From: Sapria himalayana
Lineage: Eukaryota > Streptophyta > Magnoliopsida > Malpighiales > Rafflesiaceae
Assembly: GCA_029783825.1 (NCBI GenBank)
Contig: JAREIK010012355.1
Coordinates: 1 to 64,000 of the forward strand
DNA length: 64,000 nt
Reading direction: 5' to 3'
This document shows positions 40,090-53,461 of the stretch, piece after piece. A program made the translations under genes and the position numbers. Numbering within the stretch: the first letter of the stretch is position 1; every line of letters begins with the position of its first letter. The notes under the pieces are model-generated. The model made no database searches, had not been told where the DNA came from, and saw nothing but the letters and a program-made list of their open reading frames with translations.

Positions 40090-40940
40090 ATTATATATTC
40101 ATATAATACTGCATATATATACATGCATATATCAATATACGATGCATATATACTTGGTATATGCACTACGATATATACATGCATATAAACTCAATATATA
40201 CGTGCATATATACTTGGTAAATGCATACGTTAAACTTAGTATATACGTACTATTAACTCAATATACATACGTATATAATCGGTACATACGTACGTATATA
40301 CTCGGTATATACATACATATATACTCAGTATATACACACATATATGCTGTAGTATATAAGTACGTATATACTAAGTATATGTATGTATATACTACAGTAT
40401 TTTATGTAAATATATACTTAGTATATACGTTTATTTATACTCAGTATATAAGTGCATATAAACTTTGTATATACATGCATATATCAGTATATGTGTGTGT
40501 ATATACTCGGTATATACGTACATATTTACTGAGTACATACATACATATACTAGGTATATATGTACTATATACCTGGTATATACGTACTATATACTTGGTA
40601 TATACATACTTTATACTCGGTATAAATGTATTATATACTCTATATATACGTACTATATACTCTGTATATATATAAATATATACTCGGTATATACGTACAT
40701 ATATACTTGGTATATACATAAAAATTACTCGGTATATACATACACATATACTCAGTATATATGCACATATATACTCAGTATATATGCACATATATACTGC
40801 AGAATATGTACATATAATACTGTAGTATTATATGTACATATAATATTGTAGTATTAAATGTACATATATATCGAGTATATATGTACTTAGTATATATGTA
40901 CATATAATACTGTAGTATATATGTAGATATACTGTAGTGA
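40090..40940. repeat. TATACGTA-type palindromic tandem repeats, copy B
   Basis: Homologous to 11580-12510. Units alternate 'actcggtatatacgtac' and 'atatatactcagtatata'. Both strands are open for over 100 codons because the repeat is self-complementary. Confidence 0.85.
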
Positions 40941-40989
40941 TATATGTAACGAGTGAAATGTTTGTATAAATGTACATAATACTGCAGTA

Positions 40990-41290
40990 TTATATATTTA
41001 TCAAAATATAATTTTTTTTATTTATATATTTTGATTTTACTGGCTTGTTTAAATTTCATATAGATATGGTACCGCATTGTTCCCCATATGAAGCTTATAT
41101 ATGTGAAGAGATTTTTCACTAGACATGACGAATCATGACTCGGACAGCTTTGTCGTAGCAGAAAGATGGTGATCAGAGGAGCGGATAAAAAGAAAGCAAC
41201 ATCAATGTACGGATAGATTATATTTTATGCATTGTCAGTAGATACATTGATGAATAAAATGAAATACAATTTTGTTATGTTTTTGTTTGA
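40990..41290 (+). repeat. Internal 290-bp duplication of copy B, second copy
   Basis: Best match is 12520-12815. Encodes in one frame 'MTNHDSDSFVVAERW', a stop, then 'SEERIKRKQHQCTDR'. Confidence 0.8.
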
Positions 41291-41464
41291 TTTATGTAAA
41301 TATTGAAGATCATAAATTAATTAAATGATATTATTTTTTTGTTTAATTATAACTTATTGTTTATAGTTTCTGTTTTAATTCAATTTAATATAAAATATTA
41401 AATTATTTAATTAAATATTTTGAAAAATAAAAAAAAAATTTCTGAAAATAGTTTTGGAATGAAA

Positions 41465-41930
41465 CATAGCTAGGGAATTTTCTATTGCTAATTTAGCGAG
41501 GGAATTTTCCCTTGCTAATTTAGCTAGAGAATTTTCCCTTGCTAATTTAGCTAGTTAAATTATTATTTTAGCTAGAGATATTACCATCACTAAACTTTAG
41601 CTAGTGACTATTTCCCTAGATAATTTTTAGTGACGAGACTTTAGATTAGGAAAACTTCTATCATCATATAAGTTTAGCGACGTGAAGCCCCAGTTAGCTA
41701 TGGAATTTTCTCTTGCTAATTTAGCTAGGGAATTTTCACTTACTAATTTAGCTAGGAAAATTAATATTTTAGCTAGGGATATTTCCATCACTAAAATTTT
41801 AGCTAGGGACTCTTTCCTTCACCAATTTTTAGTGACGAGCACTTTAGATTGGGATGGTTCCGTCATTAATCCATCGTTATATCCCATTTAGCGATGAAAA
41901 ATGCCCATTTAGATAGGGAATTGTCCCTAG
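41465..41930 (+). repeat. Subterminal repeats, right side of copy B
   Basis: Units 'tagctagggaatttt' and 'cttgctaatttagc', plus 'tttagtgacgag' and 'tttagcgatgaaaa' variants toward the end. These resemble the 'gcgacgga' motifs of plant CACTA ends. The in-frame translation 'ANLAREFS' is repeat-derived. Confidence 0.8.
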
Positions 41931-41936
41931 CTATAT

Positions 41937-41954
41937 GGTATTTTTCTTGTGGTG
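41937..41954 (-). repeat. Right terminal inverted repeat of copy B
   Basis: The reverse complement reads CACCACAAGAAAAATACC, close to the plant CACTA terminus CACTACAAGAAAA with CACCA instead of CACTA. The left terminus at 46767 begins CACCACAAAAAAATATT, so CACCA may be the true end of this subfamily. Confidence 0.7.
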
Positions 41955-42925
41955 ATCATTCTTTTGACACTTTTTATCATTTCTTATATTTAAATAACAT
42001 CATTTTATGATTATTATATTTATTTAGATCTGTGCAAATATTAGATTAATACCTATAGTGATATATTCTACGGAATACTACTCTAAATTATTCCAAGTCA
42101 AGTATTAATATTCAAGGGTGATATTAATACATTAAGACTAAAATAAAGGTTTACTAATATAGATTTTAATTTAACACTTGAGTATTTGTTGGAGAAAAAT
42201 AATGAACTGACCCACTTTGATAATGTTTCTTGGATTGTTAAAAAGTGTCATATACATTCTCATAGTGAATATTAGAATAAATTGTCCATTGACCTGAAGT
42301 CACTATAGTTCTCTACATAAGGAGTTGTATACTTTAGTTTTAGTAAATGCCACTTATAACAAGGATGGTTATAGGGTTGTTTACTAAGTATACAATTAAT
42401 TATTTAGAGGGATGTGATTTATGTAGATGGAATTTGTCCATTCTATGTAACAGCATTGATATCAGTTAGCCCCTTGATGAGTAGGACTCCTAAATACAGA
42501 CCATGCTGAATAAGTCAATATGAGATTATATCTTATTGTTTAAGTCAATTTACCTTACAGATCAAGACACATCTAGATTGATGTGTGGATTGTAACATTT
42601 TAGAAATGTGTGTCATTATTGACACATACTTTTAATAAATTGCACATCCTTTTAGAAAATTGGTGAAAAAAAACAAAAGGTTTATAAAATGGGATAGTTA
42701 CAACATAGAAATAAACAAAAGAAACATTTATGTGGATACCGCTAGAGGCATGGACTTTGATTGTGCTAGGTTTCAACTGAACCATTCAGAATCAAAAGTA
42801 TTTTTTCTACACTACAATAAGTAACAGCCTTGTACTTTGTTTAATTATAGTCACTGGATCATTGGTTGTTTCATAGTCCTGAAACAAGATTCAGATATGA
42901 AATTTACTGGAACCATAACAAGATA
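41955..42925. other. Unique-looking interval, possible LTR or retrotransposon non-coding piece
   Basis: Non-repetitive within the window, moderately GC-richer, without an open frame. Its texture recalls non-coding parts of LTR retrotransposons, but I cannot point to LTR borders, a PBS or a polypurine tract. A GATA array begins near 42925. Confidence 0.35.
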
Positions 42926-43078
42926 GACATAGAAAGAAAGATATTTATATAAATAGATATATAGATAGATAAATGGATGGATATACAGATAGATATATAG
43001 ACATATAAATATGTAGATAGATAAGTAGATAGATAATATGGTAGTATAGGTAGATAGATAGATAGACAAATAAATAAA

Positions 43079-43440
43079 ATAGATAGATATAAGATAAATA
43101 AATAGACAAGCAAGACATGCCAAATTCACATATATAAAACAATAGATAGACAAGTAGAAAGATCTATATTAAGATAGAAAGATAGATAGAAAGATAGAAA
43201 AATTGACAGATAAACAAATAGACAGCATAGACAAATAGACAAACAGATAGATAGAAAGATAGATAAATAAATAGACAGGAAGACATGTCAAAATTCAGAT
43301 ATATAAAATGATAGATAGACAAGTAGAAATATCTATATTCAGATAGAAAGATAGATAGAAAGATAGAAAAATTGACAGATAAACAAATAGACAGATAGAC
43401 AAATAGACAAATAGATAGATAGAAAGATAGATAAATAGAC
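43079..43440 (-). repeat. Tandem duplication of a ~190-bp unit inside the GATA array
   Basis: The two copies share the non-GATA landmarks 'aagacatg.caaa.ttca', 'gatagacaagtagaaa' and 'gaaaaattgacagataaac'. They start near 43079 and 43268. Confidence 0.88.
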
Positions 43441-45192
43441 ACATAAACATATAGATGGATAGATAGATAAACAGATAGATAGATAGTAATATATATATAT
43501 ATATAAAGATTAGACAGATAGACAGACAAACAGACAGACAGATAGATATATAGATTGTTAGATAAATAGATAGACAAATAGAAATATTGATAGATAGACA
43601 TATAGAAGATAGATAGATAGATAGATAAATAGATTGATATATAAACTGATAAAGTGATAGACAAATCGACAAATAGATAGATAGATAGGTAGGTAGATAG
43701 ATAGATTAATTAATTGATTGACATATAGATAAATATGTAGAAAGATATATAAAAAGATAGATAAAAAGATATATATATATATATATTTATTTTTATTTAT
43801 TTATTTATTTATATATATATTATATATAACCAGATAGATAAATATATAGATAGATATAAAGATAGATATACAAAAAGAGAGATAGATAGATATATAGAAA
43901 GATATATAGACAGATAGATAGATAGCTAGATAGGTAGGTAGATAGACAAATAGAGAGATAGAGAGAGACAAATAGACAAATCAGTAGAGAGATAGATAGG
44001 TAGATATAAAAATAGATAGATATAAAAATAGATAGATATACAAATAGTAAGATTAGTAGATATGTAGATAGGTAGATAGGAAAATAGATAGATAGATAGT
44101 TAGTTAGTTAGATAGACAAATAGACAAATAGATAGATTGGCAGATAGATATATAGATAGATAGATAGATATATAGATAGATAGGCAAATAGATAGATAGA
44201 TAGATAGATAGACATAATGACAAATAGATACATAGATAGATAAACTTATAGACTGATAGAATAATAGACTAATAGATAGAAGGATAGTTAGAAAGATAGA
44301 TAGATTGATTGATAAATAAATAGATAGATAAACACATAGTATACAGTTAGATAGATAAACAAATAAATAGAAAAAAGATAGACAGATAGATAGATAGACA
44401 AATGGAAAAATATACATATAGGCTGATAGGCAGATAGAGAAATGAATAGATAGAAAGATCAGATAGATAGACAAAAAGTCATATAGACATATAAACAAAT
44501 AGATAGATATGCAGATAGACAGATGAATAGATATATAGAAAAATAGATAGTCAGATAGATAGATATATAGATAGATAGGCTAATAGACTGATAGATAGAA
44601 GATTTATTGATAGAAAGATATTTTGATAGTTATCGAGTTAGATAGATAATTAGTTAGATAGTAGATGGTTAGATTAGTTAGCTTAGATTGATAGATAAAT
44701 ACATAGACAGACATACAGAAAGATAGATAGATAGACATATAGAAATTTATAGATATAGATAGATAGACATATAAATAGATAAATAGATAGACAGAGAGAT
44801 ATATAACACATAGAAATATAGATTGATAAATAGACAGACAGATAGATAGATAGATATATATATAGCTAGATAGATAGACATATAGACATATATATATATA
44901 TATTAATAAACATTAAACAAATAGAAATATATACATATAAATAGAAAGACAGATAGATAGATAGATAGATAAACATATAAACAAATAATAGATATAAAGA
45001 TAGATATAAAGACACTAATTAATAGAAACATAGATTGATAGATTAATAGTCTGATAATTGATTGATAGATAGATAGATAAATAGATAGGGAGAAAGAGCA
45101 TTTGTAGATTATATATACATAGATAGATAGATAGACCAATAGAGAAAAAGTTGATATATTGATAGATAGATAGACATATACACAGGAAGACA

Positions 45193-45265
45193 GATAGATA
45201 GATATATCGAAAGACAAATTGACAGATAGATAGATATATCGAAAGACAAATTGACAGATAGATAG
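45193..45265 (-). repeat. Perfect ~36-bp tandem duplication in the GATA array
   Basis: The unit containing 'atatatcgaaagacaaattg' followed by 'acagatagatag' occurs twice back to back without substitutions, so it is a recent event in an otherwise diverged array. Confidence 0.9.
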
Positions 45266-46766
45266 ATAGTAAGATAGATAGAAAATTATATAATATACAT
45301 ATTAATAGACATAAAGTTAAATATTTAGATGGATAGATAGATAGAAAAATAGGAACATATATAAAAAGAACGATAGACAAATAGATAGATATATATGCAA
45401 ATAGATAGATAGATAGGTAGGCAAATAGATAGATTGATAGACAAATAGGTAGATTGGTAGATAAAAGGATATACAGATAGATAGATAGATATATAGATAT
45501 ATATATATATAGTTAGATAGATAATTAGATTAGGAAATAAATAGTTTGGAAAATAGATAGATACACATATAAACATATAGAGACATAGATAGATATGCTT
45601 ATAGATAGAAACATAGTTAGATAATTAGATAGATAGGTAGACAGATAGATAGATAGATAGATATTTAGATAGATAGACACATAGGCAAATATATAGAAAG
45701 AAAGATAGACAAATCGATACATAGATAGAGAGATAGGCAACTAGTTAGATATAGAGATTGGCAAATAAATAGATAGATTGCTAGACAAATAGGTAGATAG
45801 GTAGATAGGTAGATAGATAGACAGAATGGACAGCAGATAGATATATAGTTAGATATATAATAGATAGATAAATAAATAGATTGGCAAATAGATAGAAATA
45901 ATATTAACATATAGATAGATAGATTAGATTGATTGATAGAAACATAGTTAGATATTTAGATAGATATGCAAATAGACATACAGAAAGATAGAAAGAAAGA
46001 TAAATATATAGATAGATAGATATATATATACATAGACAAATAGAAATATTGACAAATAGATAGATAGTCAGAAAGAGAGAGAGAAAGAAAGATACATAGA
46101 TACAAAGGCATTAGATAGATTGATAGATTGATTTCTACATAAATAGATAGATAGATAGATAAAGAGATAGATAGATATATAGATAGATAGTTTGATAGAT
46201 AGATAGATAGATATATTGATTGATAGATACATATATTGATAGATAGCTTGATATACTATATTGATAAAAAGATAGGCAAATAGATAGATAGATAGAAATA
46301 TTTATAGTTTGATTGACTAGATAAATAGATACACAGATAGATAGATAGATAGATAGATAAATAGTTAAACAAACAGATAGATAGATAGATAGACATATAA
46401 AAAGGTAGATAGATAGACAAATAGGCATATTGACATATATAGAGATGAATAGACAAAAATATAAACAATTACATAGATAGATATATAAATAGATAAAGAT
46501 ATATAGGTTTACAAATAGATAGATAGATTGATTGATTGATATACAAATAGATAGATGGACTGATAGATAGATAGACCGATGATAGATAGATGGACTGATA
46601 TATAGATAGATAGATAATTAGATGGATGAATAGATAGAAAGATAGATAGATAAAAAATAAATAAATAGAAAGATAGACATATAGATAGATAGATTGATTG
46701 ATTGACACATACACAATAGATAGATAATTAGATAGATAAAAAGTTAGATAAATAGATAGAAAGATA

Positions 46767-48095
46767 CACCACAAAAAAATATTGATTTAGCTAGGAAATT
46801 TTAGCTAGGGATCAATCCCTAGCTAAATTGCGAGGGATTAGCTAGGGAATAGCAAGAGATTTATGTTTTTTCATTAAGATAAAAATTTGTAATGAATTAG
46901 CAATAGATTAGAGATGGATTAGCAGTGGAATAATTTGATAAATTCCACATCAAAAAAATGTGGAATTTAGTAATGGATTAGCGGTGGAATATTTTCGTAA
47001 ATTCTGCTCAAGAAAAATGGGAAATATAGCGATGAAATTAGCGATAGAATTTTTCTAGCTAATAAAATCCGGAAATTAGCGATGGAATTTCCTAGCTAAT
47101 AAAATCCGGAATTTAGCGATGGATTTAGTGATAACATTTCTCTAGCTAATTAAATCTGGAATTTAGCGATTGATTTAAAGATAGAATTTTCCTTCCTAAT
47201 TAATCCATATTTTAGCGATGGATTTAGCGACGGAATTTTTCTATCTAATAAAATCTAGAATTTAGCGATGGATTTAGAGATGAAATTTCCCTACCTAATA
47301 AAATCCTTAATTTAGCGGCAGATTTAACGACAGAATTTCCCTATCTAATAAAATCTAGAAATCCGCGATGAATTTAGCGATGAAATTTCCTTACCTAATA
47401 AAATTCTTAATTTAGCAACGGATTTAACGACAGAATTTCCATTTCTAATAAAATCTAGAAATCAGCGATCAATTTAGCGATAAAGTTTTCCTAGCTAATA
47501 AAATCTGGAAATTAGCGATGGATTTAATGACAAAATTTCCCTATCTAAAAAAATATGGAAATTAGCAATAGATTTAGTGATGGAATTTCCCTAGCTATTA
47601 AAATTCGGAATTTAGCTATGGATTTAGCGATAGAATTTTCCTAGCTAATTATATCCGTAACATAGCGATAGATTTCATCTATGGAGTTCCCTAGCTAATT
47701 ACACACTAAACATAGTGATTCCATTTAGCGACGTAATTTCTCTAGCTAATTACATCCAGAAAATATAGCTACGGATTTAGCAAAGAAATTTTCCTTTCTA
47801 ATTATATACTTAATATAGCGACGGATTTTATCGACGAAATTTTCCTTTCTAATTATATACTTAATATAGTGACGGATTTTATCGATGAAACTTTCCTAGC
47901 TAATTATTTCTTGAATATAGTGACTGATTTTAGTGACATAACTTCACTAACTAATAAAATATGAAATATATCGACTGATTTAGCAAGGGAACTTCTCTAG
48001 CTAATTAAATCTGAAATATATTGACGAATTTAGTGACTGAACTTCCCTAGCTAATTAAATCCAAAACATAGCGACAAAATTTTCTTAGCCAATAT
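46767..48095 (+). mobile_element. CACTA-like left terminus with long subterminal repeat array
   Basis: Begins CACCACAAAAAAATATT and then 'tttagctaggaaa'. From about 46900 to 48080 it consists of some 25 diverged units of about 45-55 bp built from 'tttagcgatggatttagcga', a 'ggaatttccctagctaat' part and an 'aaaatccgg' or 'aaatctgg' tail. This is the longest subterminal array in the window and differs in unit from those of copies A and B, so it may belong to a related but distinct, possibly autonomous, subfamily. The matching right end is not certain. Confidence 0.7.
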
Positions 48096-50760
48096 TTAAT
48101 TATTTAATTTTTTGTAATTTATTATCATCTTAATATTTTATTTAATTTTGTTTATTAAATTATGTTAATTGTCTATAGATGAGCGATCCTTGAAAGTTAC
48201 ATTCTCCTCATAAAATCATAAAAAATGATATTATAAATAAATAATTTAAAAAATATAAAAATACAAAAAAATTTATATTAATAAGGACTAACATATCTAT
48301 TTTTATGATGTATTAATTTTTTAAAAAATAATACATAAAATTTTTCTAAAATATTTAATTAAGAAACATAAAAATTTGTATTAAAGTAATATTAAATAAT
48401 TAATTCAATAAGTATAATAATTTATTTCGATATTTTAAAAATTAAATTAACATACATTAAAATTTCTACTAATATAAATGTAAATTAATTTATTGTATGA
48501 TAAAATATAAAATATTTCAAAAATATCAAAATTGACAAATAAACAGTAAATATTATGATTATTAGTAGTATAAAAAATTTTATGATTATAGGAAACATTT
48601 TAAAAATATAATTATTACAAAAATTGAAATTTTTGAAATATAATAAAAATATAAATTTTTCATTAAAGTTAAAAGAAAATAAATTAATATTTAAAAATAA
48701 ATACATATATGTTTGCCCCTACTAAAATTTATAAGAATTAAATAATTAAGTAATATTTTTTCTATTAGCTTTTAACATTCGGTCTTTATTAAAATAATTT
48801 ATATAACTTTTTTCAATTATCTTATCAGTTTAAGTTATTTTTTGAATTTTAAAAATTATAAATGATATCAAATAATATGAAATTTTATGCCTTTATAATT
48901 ATTACATATTATCTTCATAAAAATTAATATGAAGAATTCTTAAAAATTTATAACCATAAAATATAAATTTTTATATATTTTTTAACATAAAGAGTATTTT
49001 ATAATATTTATGAGAGTGACTAGAGGATAAATCATCTTTTAATGTATGCCTTATTATATGAAATTTGTTAATTTTATCACTATTTGATATTTTTTTTATA
49101 AGGATAAACATATATTTTATTAAATTGTTTATATATTTATTATTTAATTAATATTATAATAAAAAATTGTAAGGTGTATATTTTGAATTTATACCTTGTT
49201 ACACGCACATTAATTTATTTGAAAAATTTTGATAGTAAATAAAATAAATGAGTCTTTTTGTATTTTCTATATATATATATATATATTTCTATTTATATTT
49301 ATATTTATATTTATATTTATATTTATATTTATATTTATATTATATTATTTATTTAAGTTTTTATAATTAAAAATAAAATATTTTGGAAATATATATAATT
49401 TGTTTTATTTTGGAAATATATTTACTGTTTATTTTGTCGAGACTAAGTCCCCCATCTTTCTCTCGACATTTTCAAAGAATAAGCGACGCAACTCATTCGT
49501 AGTCCCTCCATCCTGCTCTTGAACACTGGACGCAACCATAAACATATTCAAATTAAGTGATAATTATTATTGATTTGAGGGTACTTTTTTCTACCGTAAT
49601 TCTTCATCGAATATCTTAATCCATAGTTGATTTCTAATTTAAATTTTTTTTTCCGAAATGTTTTCTCTTTATCGTATACATTAATTTAATTATACTTATT
49701 GGTGATCCATACCTAATGCATTTGTGTTGGTGTTGGGCAGTAGGTATGCTAATATAAACTAATTTAATTATACTTTTTTTAATACATATTCGTTAATTTA
49801 ATTATACTTTTTTTAATACATATTCTGTTAAATTAATTATACTTGAATTTCTTTTATAAACTTAATCGTATAATAACACAAAATGGGTGTTTTGTTTTGG
49901 GCAGTGTGTATATAACACATAAATATATAAGTGTATTTTATTATATTTATAACTTATAAAATAGTTTACAATAACATAACTATATATAGATATAACACCA
50001 TATATGTAATATATATATATATATATATCTATCTATCTATCTATCTATCATAATTTTATATATGATACATTCAATGTACATGTCATGTATTTCAGATATA
50101 ATTAGGTATTATACACATAACATTATATACATATTTTACACAAATAAAGATATATTGACTTTATGATAGGATTTTAATATTATATATTTGAAATTTGTAA
50201 GTCATCATTATAAAATACACATCTAATTAATTTGCATTATGAAAATATCTATTATTCATAATACCTTACCTACCCAATCAGTATAATTATATTAATATCT
50301 GTAAACTATATTTTATACATGGCTTTATGTATAAGAAAAAACACACCCTCATTTGAGTGTATTTAATATCTATAAATTTAAAGTATAGCCACATTAATAT
50401 CTGTTACTGTCTAATTAATATCTGTAAATATTTATTGACCAGTTTTCAATTAGTTCAAATAAAAATGTAATAGGCTTTATGTTTACTGATACTAATTTAC
50501 AAGACATTTAAATACATTATATATTTGGCTATATTTTAATTACCATGTTTAATTAAATGCCGCATAGGCTCCCTTATAAATACCCTAGCATTGACTATAA
50601 ATATGATTCATACTGGATTAAAATATATAAGATATCCAGGTCATCAAACATACATTATTTCCTACATGAATTGATGTCGATGACATTTTGATGGGTTTTG
50701 AGAAGTTCCACCTATATGGATGAGTAGATCTCACATATTTTATCACCGCTATAGCCATTA
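48096..50760. other. AT-rich region with a repeat shared with 56.0-56.8 kb
   Basis: 48290-49000 shows patchy collinear similarity to about 56100-56560 ('tatgattatag', 'tttttcat.aa.ttaaaagaaaataa', 'attttatgcctt.ataatta', 'ataaccataaaa' landmarks). 49300-49340 is an (ATTTAT)n run and 50026-50049 a short pure TATC run. Around 50570-50600 'cccttataaataccc' looks like a TATA box, but nothing coding follows. No gene recognised; the short GC-richer piece 49435-49560 is also unassigned. Confidence 0.5.
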
Positions 50761-50764
50761 ACTC

Positions 50765-51960
50765 ATAAATTATATACCCATGTACTTGCTATTGTTTACT
50801 TATTGTAAACTAACCATAGAATTGTTTACTTGAGTAAACACTATAAAATATTTACTTATTGTAAGCTTAGATAATGAAGAAACTTTGATAATTAATCCAA
50901 ATAATCAATATCTATGAAATGATAATCCAGATTTATAGAGTTAACTTTATAACTTGTTAAACTCATTAACTTGTGATATATTTTACCGTGCAATAAAATA
51001 ACTAACACTTACATTGATTTTTGTAGGTCTTATCTCTCTATAATTTCAATACATAATGGTCTTTGAGCTATTATAATTACAATGATTCTTAGATTTAGAC
51101 CTCTTGTTTTTTGATTTTCTTTGATGTTTTCTCTTAGTTTTTATTACAATTACCTTTGTATATAATTCTAAAGAGGTTGATATTTCACTTGTCTATCTCT
51201 GTTGAATCTCCTTGCTTAGAATTAGATCATGAACATCATCAAATTTCAATTTATTAGTTCTTGATGAAGAATGCACACCTATAATTGTAATACATTAATT
51301 TTTGAGAGAGATCATAGAAGTATCAATACACATACTTCATCATTGACTTCAATACCAAACAGACTTAATTGGGTTGTGATTGTGTTGACTTTATTGAGTT
51401 ATTGGGTCATTGATGTGCTTTCTGTCAACTTTAGATTGAAAAGACACCTCATCGTGTGCACTTTTGTAACATCAATTAGTTTTCGTATATACTAGCAAAA
51501 GCCATCGTAAGCCTTACTATGCTCTTCTCATTTTTTATATTGAAAGTAAGTTGGTAAGATATCATATTTCAGATGAATTCAAGTGCTAGTATGTGCTATT
51601 CTTTCTTCATAGACTCTATCATCTTCCTCAGAAGGGGTTGATATAGATTTTTCTAGTATATATAATCTTCCATCTATATTTTTTAGAATCCAAATTTTGT
51701 TCCATTAATTTTTTTATTTTAACTTTTCCTTCATAAGTAGTCATTACTATCTACAAAATATGAATTCTTCTAGAAAATTCTTGCAAAACACTGTGTATGA
51801 AATTGAGAACACCTCTTTTTACATGCTGATATTGTCTGCAAAAATTTACTATTTATTAAATTCATTATTATCATCAATAGTAACTTCCCCCAATGGTGCA
51901 TTATAATTCACAACCTAAACCTCCAATACCAATTGTTGAGAATAACTTGATTTCCTATTT
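50765..51960 (-). pseudogene. Inverted copy of the Copia gag remnant
   Basis: Reverse complement of 31614-32830, sharing the PBS-like start, the gag core and the same 3' break after the zinc-knuckle region ('aactaaccatagaatt', 'taatgaagaaactttg'). The plus-strand open frame at 51271-51495 is antisense to gag. Stops and indels make it non-functional. Confidence 0.85.
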
Positions 51961-53461
51961 GTTAGATAGACATTTAGATAAACTGAAAATATAAAGGTAA
52001 ACAGATAGAATAATTGATAGATAGATGATAGATATAAAGATATATATATATATTAGAAAGATGGACAAATAGGCTGATAAATAGAAAGACAGTTAGATAG
52101 TTAGGAAGATAGATAAATAGAAATAAGATATATAGATTAATTGATAGATATAATAGTTAGATAGTTACATAGATATATAGGTCGTCATATAAACATTTCG
52201 ACATAGAATAGATAGATAGAAGGATAAAAAGATAGACAAACATATAAATAAACATATAGATAGATACATAGATATACAAATAGACAGAAAGATATATTGA
52301 TAGTCAGATTGATAAATAGACTAATAAAACTACTGATAGATTGATAGATTGATAGATAGGTAGATAGATAGATAGATATACAGATAGAGATATAGATAAA
52401 TTAATAATTAGAAAGATAAATAGATAGATAGATAGATAGGTAGGTTGTAGGTAGAGAGCTATATAGATAGATAGATAGGTAGGTATGTAGGTAGAGAGCT
52501 ATATAGATAGATAGATATAAATATAGATAGATAGATATATATATAAAGATGTATATAAAGATAGATAGATAAACAATAGATATATTATAGATAGAAATAT
52601 AGATAGATTAATTGATAGAAAGATAGATCGATAGATAGATTGACAGATAAATCGGAATAGATATAAGATAGATAGATAGACATTTAGAAAGTTATATAGA
52701 TAGAGAGATAAAAAGTCATATATATAGACAGATATATAGATAGATTATTAGACAGATAGATAGACAGATAGATAGACACATAGATATAAATATAGATAGA
52801 TAGATATAAAGAAGATTAATATACATATTTATAGAAAGATAGATAGACATATTGATAGATATATAGATAGATAGATTGATTGATAAATTTATATATAGAT
52901 TGAAATAAAAATTTATTGACAAAATGATCGACAAATTGATAGAGAGATTGATAGACTATTTGATAGACATATTGATAGATATAATGATAGATAGATAAAT
53001 AAACAGACAAACTGATTGAGAGATAGATACATACATACAAAGATAAGATAGATAGATAAATAGATAGACAGACTGATTGATTATGTGATATATATATAGA
53101 TATACAGATAGATATACAAACAGATATATAGATAGATATATCAATAGATAGTTAGATAAACAAATAAATAGATAAATAGATAGATAGATATATAGATAGA
53201 CAAATAGATAGACATATAATAAGACAGATAGATAGACATATAAATAGATAGATAGATATAGATATAGATATATATATATATATATAATACATACACACTC
53301 ACACAAAGAGATAGATAGATTAATAGATAGATAGATAGATAAATATTGATTGATTGACAGATAGATATATAGATAGATAATTAGATAGATAAATATATAA
53401 ATAGATAATTAGATAGATATATATATAATATATAGATAATTAGATAGATAGATATATAGAT
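51961..53461 (-). repeat. GATA array, inverted partner of 30.2-31.6 kb
   Basis: Unit order and rare variants match the reverse complement of 30170-31610. It has a local tandem duplication near 52440-52510 ('gtaggtagagagctatatag' twice). It ends at the hAT terminus at 53462. Confidence 0.92.

Larger units (their letters stand above)
38171..41954 (+). mobile_element. CACTA-like non-autonomous element, copy B
   Basis: Collinear with 9660-13300 of copy A: CA-rich stretch (38248-38264), region matching 10030-10250, GCN tract (38770-39135), first 290-bp unit, the 'atggcaaggtagagcaacc' region, palindromic repeats, second 290-bp unit, subterminal repeats and an intact-looking right terminus. The left ~2 kb present in copy A is missing and is replaced by the GATA array. 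No transposase frame is present, so it would need enzymes from elsewhere to move. Confidence 0.65.
42926..46766 (-). repeat. GATA array
   Basis: About 3.8 kb of GATA-type units with nested longer duplications (43079-43440 and 45193-45262). Contains several (TA)n runs and an ATTT patch at 43785-43815. It ends exactly at the CACCA terminus at 46767. Confidence 0.95.

Noticed and set aside
43079..43440. CRISPR-like regular repeats in the arrays
   Set aside because: No constant repeat with unique spacers; these are diverged tandem duplications in a plant genome.
50570..50600. TATA-box-like 'cttataaataccc' as a gene promoter
   Set aside because: AT-rich background makes such matches common and no coding sequence follows; at most it may be an LTR promoter relic.
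51271..51495. Plus-strand frame of 74 codons
   Set aside because: Antisense of the Copia gag remnant; the homologous antisense frame occurs at 32022-32204.
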